A DNA stretch of 64,000 bases from NCBI GenBank assembly GCA_016936975.1, contig JAFGWU010000082.1, forward strand, positions 62,001-126,000, in the 5' to 3' direction. Positions 56,310 through 64,000 of the stretch are shown one piece after another. The translations under genes and the position numbers were made by a program. This stretch comes from Bacteroidales bacterium. GTDB taxonomy: Bacteria; Bacteroidota; Bacteroidia; Bacteroidales; GCA-2748055. Positions within the stretch are counted from its first letter, which is position 1; every line of letters starts with the position of its first letter. The notes beneath the pieces were generated by a model, which made no database searches, was not told where the DNA came from, and saw nothing but the letters and a program-made list of their open reading frames with translations.

Positions 56310-57869
56310 CTACCCTGTCACCTTCAGCTGAATGATGGATTTGGCCGGGACAACCAGTTCGATCCGGTTCTTCCTTATTCGAACATCCTCAAGGGTTACG
56401 GGCTTCACAACATCCTTTTTCTCGAAGGTATTATGGGAATTAGTGGCAGGGGCCGTAAGGATATTTCCCGTAACCTTCCCGTAATCACCTCCCCTTAATT
56501 CGATTTCCATTTCAACTTTCCGGTTCGGATCGATGTTCACAATCGAGATGTTCACCTGTTCGTTTTCCGATTTTGAGCTCGAAACGCTGATTGCAGGCAG
56601 GGAGCGTCCATTGTAGGAATATTCGGGCGTATCCAGGACCTGTGGCAGGAGCAGGGCATCGTGGTGTTCCTTGTAAAGGTCAAACACGTGGTAGGTTGGA
56701 GTTACCAGCATCTCCTTATCCTTTGTAAATATGAGAGCCTGCAGTACGTTGATCGTCTGCGCAATATTGGCCATCTCGATCCGTTCACACCGCTCATTCA
56801 GGTAATTGAGGGTAAGCGCGGCCACGAAGGCATCCCTGAGGGTGTTTTGCTGGAACAGGAATCCCGGATTAGTGCCCGGTTCCACATCATACCAGGTACC
56901 CCATTCATCAAAAATGAGTCCGATCCTGCCAACTGGATCATACTGATCCATAATGGTGATGTGCCGGTCGAGGGTCCGCTCAATGGAGAGGCACCGCCTC
57001 AGGATATCAAAATAGAGCTCTTCCCCGAACTCCGTCGCCGATCCTTTATCCCTCCAGTTGGTAGTGTAGTAGTGAAGGGAAATGCCGTCCATGAGGTTAT
57101 GCGGAATGTTCTTCATGAGGGTTTCGGTCCAGTTCAAATCTTCCGAATTGGCACCTCCGGCAATCCGGTAGAGCCTGTTCCGGCCATAGTTACGGCAATA
57201 GGTGGCAAAACGCCTGTACTGGTCGGCATAGAACTCGGCGGTCATGTGTCCGCCGCACCCCCAGTTCTCGTTTCCGATCCCCCAGAACCTCACGCCCCAG
57301 GGCTCCTCACGTCCGTTCAAACGTCTCAGGTCAGCCATGGGACTGATACCGTCGAAATTCAAGTATTCCACCCATTGCGACATCTCCTTAACCGTTCCGC
57401 TGCCTAAGTTTCCGCAGATATAGGGTTCTGTGCCAAGCTGTTCACAGAGATCCATGAACTCGTGCGTGCCGAAGCTGTTATCCTCGGTCACGCCGCCCCA
57501 ATGGGTATTGACCATCTTTGGCCGCTCCGAAGCCGGCCCGATACCGTCCATCCAGTGGTACTCATCGGCGAAACAGCCGCCAGGCCAGCGAAGGTTCGGA
57601 ATATCGATCTTTCTGAGGGCATCCACCACATCATTGCGGATGCCGTTGGTATTCGGGATGGACGAATCCTTTCCAACCCAGAAGCCACCATATATGCAGT
57701 GACCGAGATGCTCCGAGAAGTGACCGTATATGTGCCGGCTTATGATATGCTCGCCCTGGTCAGTATTGATGACCAGGGAAGCCTGCTGTCCGCTCAGGGT
57801 CATGGAAAGAAAAAAGGCGGCCACCACAGGCAGTGCCGTGTTGGCAAAAGAGGTTCTTTGTCGTTTCAT
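56310..57869 (-). CDS. GH51-family alpha-L-arabinofuranosidase (secreted, second paralogue)
   Basis: [79 protein letters not shown]. Confidence 0.95.
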   Translation of the reverse strand: MKRQRTSFANTALPVVAAFFLSMTLSGQQASLVINTDQGEHIISRHIYGHFSEHLGHCIYGGFWVGKDSSIPNTNGIRNDVVDALRKIDIPNLRWPGGCFADEYHWMDGIGPASERPKMVNTHWGGVTEDNSFGTHEFMDLCEQLGTEPYICGNLGSGTVKEMSQWVEYLNFDGISPMADLRRLNGREEPWGVRFWGIGNENWGCGGHMTAEFYADQYRRFATYCRNYGRNRLYRIAGGANSEDLNWTETLMKNIPHNLMDGISLHYYTTNWRDKGSATEFGEELYFDILRRCLSIERTLDRHITIMDQYDPVGRIGLIFDEWGTWYDVEPGTNPGFLFQQNTLRDAFVAALTLNYLNERCERIEMANIAQTINVLQALIFTKDKEMLVTPTYHVFDLYKEHHDALLLPQVLDTPEYSYNGRSLPAISVSSSKSENEQVNISIVNIDPNRKVEMEIELRGGDYGKVTGNILTAPATNSHNTFEKKDVVKPVTLEDVRIRKNRIELVVPAKSIIQLKVTG

Positions 57870-58133
57870 GGGATATGTTTTAAAGGTTCATTTATAAATC
57901 GGATGCAGAATAAAAACTGCCTGTAAAATAATTAAAATTTTCCACCTGACTAAATTAACCTGAATTAAGATTCCGGGCAAGCGGTCCATGTCCTTTAACA
58001 TCAGATCTTTTTTTTCAGGAAGAGGAAGAAGGGAACCGAATAAAACGGCTTGAACAATTCGGGAGAATGCACCCTGAAGATTGTCCGTCCAGCATAAAGG
58101 TTTCCTTCCCGGGAAAAGATCTCCACAAAGTAT

Positions 58134-58141
58134 TACCTTTG
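58134..58141 (+). promoter_or_regulatory. Putative Bacteroidota -7 box (TACCTTTG) upstream of deaminase
   Basis: Matches TAnnTTTG 26 bp before ATG at 58168. Confidence 0.4.
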
Positions 58142-58167
58142 CTAACCGTAATCAAACCTGTTCATCG

Positions 58168-58638
58168 ATGGACCGTGGTAAATTCATGCAGATTGCATAC
58201 GAGGAGGCCATGTACGGCATGGAACATAATCATGGAGGACCATTCGGTGCCGTGGTTGTAATCGGTAATAAGATTGTCGGACGCGGACACAATACTGTGA
58301 TCCATAGTAACGATCCAACAGCGCATGCCGAGATCAATGCCATCCGTGACGCTTCAGGAAAACTTGGACGTTACCATCTGGAAGATGCGGAGATATATAC
58401 TACCTGCGAACCCTGCCCCATGTGCCTTTCGGCAATTTACTGGGCAAAAATCAGGGCGGTATACTATGTCCTGGACCGTTTTGATGCCGAAAAGATCGGA
58501 TTCAATGATCATTATATCTATAATGAACTCTCTGCCCCTCCTGAGCTCAGAGCAGTAAAATTTGTAAAGATTGAAGATAACCGGGTCAGAAAACTTCCGG
58601 AAACCTGGCTGAAAAAAGATGACAGGCTAACGTACTGA
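58168..58638 (+). CDS. Nucleoside/guanine deaminase (CDA superfamily)
   Basis: TAHAEINAIRDA (HAE) and TTCEPCPMCLSAIYWAKI (PCxxC); start trimmed to MDRGKFMQIAYEEA. Confidence 0.93.
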   Translation: MDRGKFMQIAYEEAMYGMEHNHGGPFGAVVVIGNKIVGRGHNTVIHSNDPTAHAEINAIRDASGKLGRYHLEDAEIYTTCEPCPMCLSAIYWAKIRAVYYVLDRFDAEKIGFNDHYIYNELSAPPELRAVKFVKIEDNRVRKLPETWLKKDDRLTY

Positions 58639-59460
58639 TTCCATCCACTTCGCACAGAGCAGGGGCCATCTCTCACCTGCCGCATTTCCCGGTCTCAGGC
58701 CGTACCCGTGTCCTCCGGCCGGAAGCATATGCAGTTCGGCAGGAATGCCCGCATCCCTCAGGGCGCCGGTCATGACCAGTGCACTGTTGCCGTACTTATC
58801 ATCAATCGTCCCGAAAAGAAACATCGGCGGTGTTTCCCCTGTAATGGTCAGCTCGGGAGTAAGGGTTCTGCCGGGACCATGGTCAAGATAGGCCGGGTAG
58901 ATCAGCACCGTAAAATCGGGGCGGCAAGACAATTCATCCAGATGGTCAACCGGTTCGTAGGTTTTTTCATTGAAGCGCGTGGAAGCCCGGGCCGAAAGAC
59001 TTCCCCCTGCAGAGAATCCCAGTACCCCAACCTTCCCTGATGCACCGGTCCGGCTCCTGGCAATGCGCAGCGCACGCTGGACATCCTGAAGGGCCCCCTC
59101 CTGCTTCTGCGGCACCCGGTACTGCAACACGAAGGCTTTGTACCCAAGCGTATTGAGCCACTCCGCAATCTCATAGCCCTCCTTGTCGATGGAAAGGATG
59201 TTGTAGGCCCCTCCCGGGCATATCACCACCGACGATCCGTTAAAAGCTCCCTCCTCAGGAATGAACTCAACAACCATGGGATTGGTCACATCTGTAAGCC
59301 TGGTCGTATTTCCGCTCCGGTTGGAATCCACCACGGCAGGATGCTTCGGCTCCGTCTCCCCGGGAACCGCCCCCGGCCATAAATATATCGTATCGACCTG
59401 CTGGGCTGAAAGGGATATGTAAATAAATATCAGGACAAAAAATGAAATTAATGGTTTCAT
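58627..59460 (-). CDS. Secreted alpha/beta-hydrolase esterase (acetyl-xylan-esterase-like)
   Basis: SVVICPGGAYNILSIDKEGYEIAEWLNTLGYKAFVLQYR; GVLGFSAGGSLSA; LFGTIDDKYGN; LHMLPAGGHGYGL. Confidence 0.88.
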   Translation of the reverse strand: MKPLISFFVLIFIYISLSAQQVDTIYLWPGAVPGETEPKHPAVVDSNRSGNTTRLTDVTNPMVVEFIPEEGAFNGSSVVICPGGAYNILSIDKEGYEIAEWLNTLGYKAFVLQYRVPQKQEGALQDVQRALRIARSRTGASGKVGVLGFSAGGSLSARASTRFNEKTYEPVDHLDELSCRPDFTVLIYPAYLDHGPGRTLTPELTITGETPPMFLFGTIDDKYGNSALVMTGALRDAGIPAELHMLPAGGHGYGLRPGNAAGERWPLLCAKWMESVR

Positions 59461-59642
59461 GGATTAAGTTTTTTTTCAGAAGCCTGAATATAGCCATTCA
59501 TCGTCTCTAAAAAAAAGGTTCCGCTTAAAATTTCAGCGTTGCAGTTCCGGTCAAGGATTTTTTAATTAGATTTTGTAATATTGCATGCTGATTTTTTTGC
59601 CGGCGGATTACCAGGATGCCGATCACAAAAGAATTTTAAAAA

Positions 59643-59715
59643 GCCTCTTTAGCTCAGTCGGTAGAGCAGCTCATTCGTAATGAGCAGGTCGTGGGTTCGA
59701 GTCCCATGAGAGGCT
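59643..59715 (+). tRNA. tRNA-Thr (anticodon CGT)
   Basis: GCCTCTT...GAGAGGC acceptor stem, GCTCA-TTCGTAA-TGAGC anticodon arm, GTGGG-TTCGAGT-CCCAT T-arm; CCA not encoded. Confidence 0.95.
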
Positions 59716-59753
59716 CAGGGGTTAAGACTCAAGGCTCAAGGCTCAGGGCTCAA
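59712..59753. repeat. 7-bp-period array (GGCTCAA family) in phase from the tRNA 3' end
   Basis: GGCTCAG GGGTTAA GACTCAA GGCTCAA GGCTCAG GGCTCAA at exact 7-bp spacing. Confidence 0.85.
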
Positions 59754-59895
59754 TGTTTAAAGTTTGGGGGGATTGGTTAGGGGGATGCATTGCGCGGAGA
59801 TACAGGAAAAGCCCGGTTCTAACAAATCGCAGTTATTGCACAATAAGATAAGAGAGGTTCCTTTCGGCAAATACGCCAGTCAATTCGTGATTTTC

Positions 59896-61743
59896 ATGAT
59901 TAATAAATACAGATATACTTTGTCCGGCAGTTTGTTTATGTTAACCACATTTATGATGCTCGCCGGATGCAGTGGTTCCCGCAGCTATTCCATTGACGGT
60001 GAACGGATGACCTGGCACACCATTACCATTTCCTTTGAAGGTCTCCGGCTATCAGAAGAGGGCGACTCCAATCCGTTCCTCAACTACCGGCTCATGGTCG
60101 ATTTCATGCACGGTGATGACACCATTACCGTTCCCGGTTTTTTCGCTGCCGACGGTCGTGCAGCAAAGAGCGGCTCTTCAGCGGGGTCCGTCTGGCAGGT
60201 ACGTTTCAAGCCCTGGAAGGAAGGGGAGTGGCATTTTAAAGCCTCTTTCAGAAAGGGCCCGGACATCGCAATAAGTACCGATTCACGGGCGGGATCTGCC
60301 ACAGCCTTTGACGGTGCGTCCGGTCGATTTTTCATCGGACCTACCGATAAATCGGGCCGTGACTTCCGGGCACACGGCCGCCTCGAATATACAGGGGAGC
60401 GATACCTCCGTTTTGCCGAGTCGGGTGACTATTTCCTGAAAGGCGGCGCCGACAGTCCCGAAAATTTCCTGGCTTACCATGAGTTTGACGGAACATTATA
60501 CAATGGCAACAATCAGCGACGGATGGGCGAGGATCATCCCAATGCGGATTTGCACCATTACCGTTCCCATGTTCAGGACTGGAAATCCGGGGACCCGTTA
60601 TGGAGAGAGGATAAAGGTAAAGGGATTATCGGGGCACTAAATTACCTGGCATCGGAAGGGATGAACTCGGTCTACTTCCTTACAATGAATGTGGACGGTG
60701 ATGGAGAGGATGTTTGGCCTTGGACCTCACCGGAAGAGCGCTACCGGTTCGACTGTTCCAAACTCGACCAGTGGGAGATAGTGTTCAGCCACATGGAGCA
60801 GATGGGCATCATGATGCATATGGTCCTGCAGGAAACGGAGAACGAATGCCTTCTGGATTCAGGAAAACTCGGTCTCCAGCGCAAACTGTATCTTCGTGAG
60901 CTGATCGCCCGCTTCTCACACCACCTGGCCGTCACCTGGAACATCGGAGAGGAGAATGGCCCTGCATCCTGGACGCCATTGGGACAGACCGTTGCCGACC
61001 GGAAGGAAATGATGCGCTATATTCGGAATACCAATCCCTGGAACAGTTTCATTGTAGTGCATACCCATTCTGCCGATCCGGATCACTCTGCCTTGATTGA
61101 ACCGTTCCTGGGATTTGAGAATCTTGACGGGCCCTCCCTTCAGCTTCATAAGCCAGCTATCGTTCACAATTATACCAGGAAATGGATATCGCTTTCTGAA
61201 AAACAAGGAAAACAATGGGTGGTCTGCCTGGATGAAATCGGACCCTACTGGATGGGGGTAATGCCCGATAAAAATGATCCGTTACACGATACCATCCGCA
61301 GGGAAGTTCTATGGGGAAACCTGATGGCGGGTGGAGCAGGGGTGGAATGGTATTTCGGATACCGTTATGACCATGCCGACCTCAACTGCGAAGATTGGAG
61401 AAGCAGGGAACATATGTGGAAGCAGACCCGCATAGCTCTTGGTTTCTTCCGGGGGTATCTGCCCTTCCGGGAGATGAACGCTCATGACGAGCTGACGGAC
61501 AACGGTTACTGTCTTGCCTCCCCGGGAAAGATTTATGCCATCTACCTCCCTTACGGCGGAACCTGCTCTCTCAACCTCTCATCCCATCCCGACAGGTATG
61601 CAGTATTCTGGTTCAATCCCCGCAGGGAAGGCTCCCTTCTGCCGGGCACCATCACCACACTTCAGGGCGGAGCTGACATGCAGATAGGTTTACCCCCTGA
61701 AGATACCGACAGGGATTGGGTATGCCTCGTCAGAAGGCTCTGA
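59896..61743 (+). CDS. DUF5060-domain glycoside hydrolase-like lipoprotein
   Basis: Lipobox MLAGCSG; WHTITISFEGLRLSEEGDSNPFLNYRLMVDF; TIM-barrel-like VTWNIGEENG and VCLDEIGPYW; start trimmed. Confidence 0.85.
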   Translation: MINKYRYTLSGSLFMLTTFMMLAGCSGSRSYSIDGERMTWHTITISFEGLRLSEEGDSNPFLNYRLMVDFMHGDDTITVPGFFAADGRAAKSGSSAGSVWQVRFKPWKEGEWHFKASFRKGPDIAISTDSRAGSATAFDGASGRFFIGPTDKSGRDFRAHGRLEYTGERYLRFAESGDYFLKGGADSPENFLAYHEFDGTLYNGNNQRRMGEDHPNADLHHYRSHVQDWKSGDPLWREDKGKGIIGALNYLASEGMNSVYFLTMNVDGDGEDVWPWTSPEERYRFDCSKLDQWEIVFSHMEQMGIMMHMVLQETENECLLDSGKLGLQRKLYLRELIARFSHHLAVTWNIGEENGPASWTPLGQTVADRKEMMRYIRNTNPWNSFIVVHTHSADPDHSALIEPFLGFENLDGPSLQLHKPAIVHNYTRKWISLSEKQGKQWVVCLDEIGPYWMGVMPDKNDPLHDTIRREVLWGNLMAGGAGVEWYFGYRYDHADLNCEDWRSREHMWKQTRIALGFFRGYLPFREMNAHDELTDNGYCLASPGKIYAIYLPYGGTCSLNLSSHPDRYAVFWFNPRREGSLLPGTITTLQGGADMQIGLPPEDTDRDWVCLVRRL

Positions 61744-61750
61744 TTAAATA

Positions 61751-64000
61751 TCAAAGCTGTTCCAGGAGCAGTGCATTGAAAAGAAGCTTGAACGACGACT
61801 GGGTGGAGGCCCTGAACTGGGGATTGAATCCGTAAAGGACGAATTGTCCCTTTCCCTTCCTCATCCAGATCATGGCGGCTTTGTTCCCGACCTTTTCCTC
61901 ACCGGCAGCGTAACCGCTCAATAAAATATCCTTCTCGGGATAGGTCCCGATCACCCGTCGATCGGTATCGAACATCGGTATTCCGGTTCGGAATACCGGC
62001 CTGCCCCTTGAAAAAATTCCGATCTGTTCCGGCATCCCCAGTGTCAGCGGATGATCCTGCAGAATATTGAGCTTCATCAGGCTTCCGGGGATATACAATC
62101 CATCATTCCGGAGATTCTCAGAGATGTCACTGAAGGGCAGTTCAAACTCTTCCTCTTCATCCTTGCTTTTTTTGATCTTCAGGATTCCCTCAAAGAGGTT
62201 CGCCGACCGTCCCCATGCGATAATGATACCCCCCTTGTCCACAAAGGTCATCAGGTTCTCCAGTCCCTCTTTCTCCATACCCTTCACGTAATCGGGATGA
62301 TAACTGCTCATGGAATAATCATCCCCCGACTTTCGTTTGCCCGTCATCAGCACGTTCTTATCATTGTCGGGAAAAACAACCACATCAAAATCCGCTGCCA
62401 GGTCTGTTTCCTTGAAATCGCCCGGACGCAAAACTGTATAGGGAATGTGAAAACGGTCGAACAGAAAACGCGTCCATCCGGCATCCATGTCGTGGAACCA
62501 GGTTTCAACCAGGGCGATGCGGGGCATCACCAGGGGTTCCGACTGCATATCACTTTTATCTGTAACGGGGATGGCCCTGAAGGATATCTCCTCCATCACA
62601 GCGTTCCAGGATTCCTTGTCGGCAGGATCATAAAATGTGATAAAGCTACCGGCACCGACCGGTTTACCCCCGACCTCCATAGATTTCGTGAGCCGTTCCA
62701 CCTTTATTCCCTTGCCCGCGGCATTAAAAGCAGCACGGAAGGATTCATTGTAATTTACAGGAAAACAGACCGCATAGATCTCATCCTTCAGTGGCTCAGT
62801 CAGAGAATATTCATCCTCAATTTCAGACAGAACCGCTTCCAGTTCCGGGCTTTGCACATCGATCCCGTACGACTTCACCTGCCTGTGCAGGGGCAGGGAC
62901 CAGCTGGTAATATCATACGGCCTGATCAGCTCTCCTCCCGGCGTGTAGTGCCGTTCGGGGAACTCCTGCACCTCCATCACCTCCTTGATGAAAGATCTGA
63001 AAGGCTGTGCCAGGGGGATTACGACATCTCCGGCTTTGAATATCCTGCCTTCCAGAAGAATATCACCGGTCAATTCATAACACCGCACTCCGTGTTCTTT
63101 CATCAGGTTGACGATACCGGGCAGTTCTCCCTGGTCGTGCTGTTCAAGCGGCATAATATAGTAGTAAGGCGTAGCGGTTTTCCCTTTGTTAACCTCCTTC
63201 ACGCAGAGGGCATTTCGGAACCGGAGGATCTCTTCCCGGTGCAGGGAGGCGGTTTTCAGGATCGACATGGTGGTGGCAATCTCATATTCCACGATATCCC
63301 CCAGTCTCCACCAGCCCCCTTCCCAGGGCAGAAGCATGTTGGTGCTCTTTTTGTATTCGGCCAGTCCTTTCCCACCGGCCGAAAGCTCGGTGGGCTCCAC
63401 ATAAACCGGTGTAGCATCCCTGACGCTGGCCATCTCGGTAAGAAATCCAATTACATTCTTCCAGATACAGGTCTCCGTGGAACCGGGCCAGTAATCGTCA
63501 AACAAGTAGCGTTGTGTTACCCCTGCCAGGTTATCCCGGGTCAGGTCGTTCACCATGTTCTGTCCGAAAATCCCTGACCAGGTGAATATCCCCGCATCCA
63601 CATTCTCCGCTATCGGGTCATTGGTGGGAGGAACAAACAGGCGTGCTCCTGTAGAGCCCATCTGGTGTTTCTCCACCATCACCTGGGGAAACCAGGTAAG
63701 GTTATATATCGCCGCAATCGCTTTATTATCCTCCTGGGAAAGGGTCACAAAATCGCGGTTATTATCGTGACCGACATATTTGTGATAAACACCGGGCAGG
63801 GAAGCTCCCTCATACCGGGTGCCCTTATACTTATTATAATTCTTTACCACCATATCCATGCCGTCGGGATTGTGGCACGGCACCATCATAAAAACCACAT
63901 CATTGAGCCACCTGAGTTTTGCTGGATCATTGGTGGTAACCAAGTCATAGGCAATGAGCGGGGCCGACTGCGATGGGCCCACCTCGGTGGAGTGCATGGA
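61751..64000 (-). CDS. M14-family zinc carboxypeptidase-like protein, N-terminus beyond window
   Basis: MHSTEVGPSQSAPLIAYDLV (HxxE), MMVPCHNPDGMDMVV, VEKHQMGSTGARLFVPPTNDPI; open at right window edge. Confidence 0.88.
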   Translation of the reverse strand, partial: SMHSTEVGPSQSAPLIAYDLVTTNDPAKLRWLNDVVFMMVPCHNPDGMDMVVKNYNKYKGTRYEGASLPGVYHKYVGHDNNRDFVTLSQEDNKAIAAIYNLTWFPQVMVEKHQMGSTGARLFVPPTNDPIAENVDAGIFTWSGIFGQNMVNDLTRDNLAGVTQRYLFDDYWPGSTETCIWKNVIGFLTEMASVRDATPVYVEPTELSAGGKGLAEYKKSTNMLLPWEGGWWRLGDIVEYEIATTMSILKTASLHREEILRFRNALCVKEVNKGKTATPYYYIMPLEQHDQGELPGIVNLMKEHGVRCYELTGDILLEGRIFKAGDVVIPLAQPFRSFIKEVMEVQEFPERHYTPGGELIRPYDITSWSLPLHRQVKSYGIDVQSPELEAVLSEIEDEYSLTEPLKDEIYAVCFPVNYNESFRAAFNAAGKGIKVERLTKSMEVGGKPVGAGSFITFYDPADKESWNAVMEEISFRAIPVTDKSDMQSEPLVMPRIALVETWFHDMDAGWTRFLFDRFHIPYTVLRPGDFKETDLAADFDVVVFPDNDKNVLMTGKRKSGDDYSMSSYHPDYVKGMEKEGLENLMTFVDKGGIIIAWGRSANLFEGILKIKKSKDEEEEFELPFSDISENLRNDGLYIPGSLMKLNILQDHPLTLGMPEQIGIFSRGRPVFRTGIPMFDTDRRVIGTYPEKDILLSGYAAGEEKVGNKAAMIWMRKGKGQFVLYGFNPQFRASTQSSFKLLFNALLLEQL

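Noticed and set aside
59643-59753. tRNA-Thr as integrative-element attachment site
   Set aside because: No integrase, mobility genes or distal duplicate of the tRNA 3' end seen; the downstream similarity is a 7-bp array instead.
62051-63577. 508-aa plus-strand ORF antisense to the M14 peptidase
   Set aside because: Fully antisense to a clear conserved gene; low-complexity, His/Arg-rich translation without recognisable motifs; typical shadow ORF.

Overview
The window is an ordinary, gene-dense Bacteroidota-type chromosomal segment. Supporting signs are gldF/gldG, a T9SS-type C-terminal domain, SPII lipoproteins, TAnnTTTG-like -7 boxes and many polysaccharide-degrading glycoside hydrolases. 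I found no phage, transposase, CRISPR or rRNA. There is one tRNA, tRNA-Thr(CGT). Housekeeping genes include rlmD, nfo, rtcB-like, pyk, dnaN plus a DnaQ-like exonuclease, lpxB, surE, pheT and purL. Accessory content includes GH95, GH3, GH51/GH43/GH51 and a DUF5060 hydrolase, an nrfHA operon with a NapH-like ferredoxin, and a CotH-kinase / VTC polyphosphate-polymerase-like / DUF4956 / DUF2490 cluster. Two items deserve most attention. (1) A mosaic of small intergenic repeats: 7-bp-period arrays, an 8-bp-period array, two hairpin families with compensatory changes, and a 62-bp composite element. These repeatedly sit exactly at gene 3' ends and supply the terminal codons and stop codon of the neighbouring gene (pheT, the acyl-CoA ligase, the DUF4340-like gene, the MscS gene), or start in phase at a tRNA 3' end. 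A repeat island at about 23.4-23.9 kb also carries two 21-bp-period tracts inside a small ORF. (2) The CotH/VTC/DUF4956 cluster, a plausible uncharacterised surface phosphorylation or polyanion system. All family calls come from reading motifs by eye; no database search was possible.
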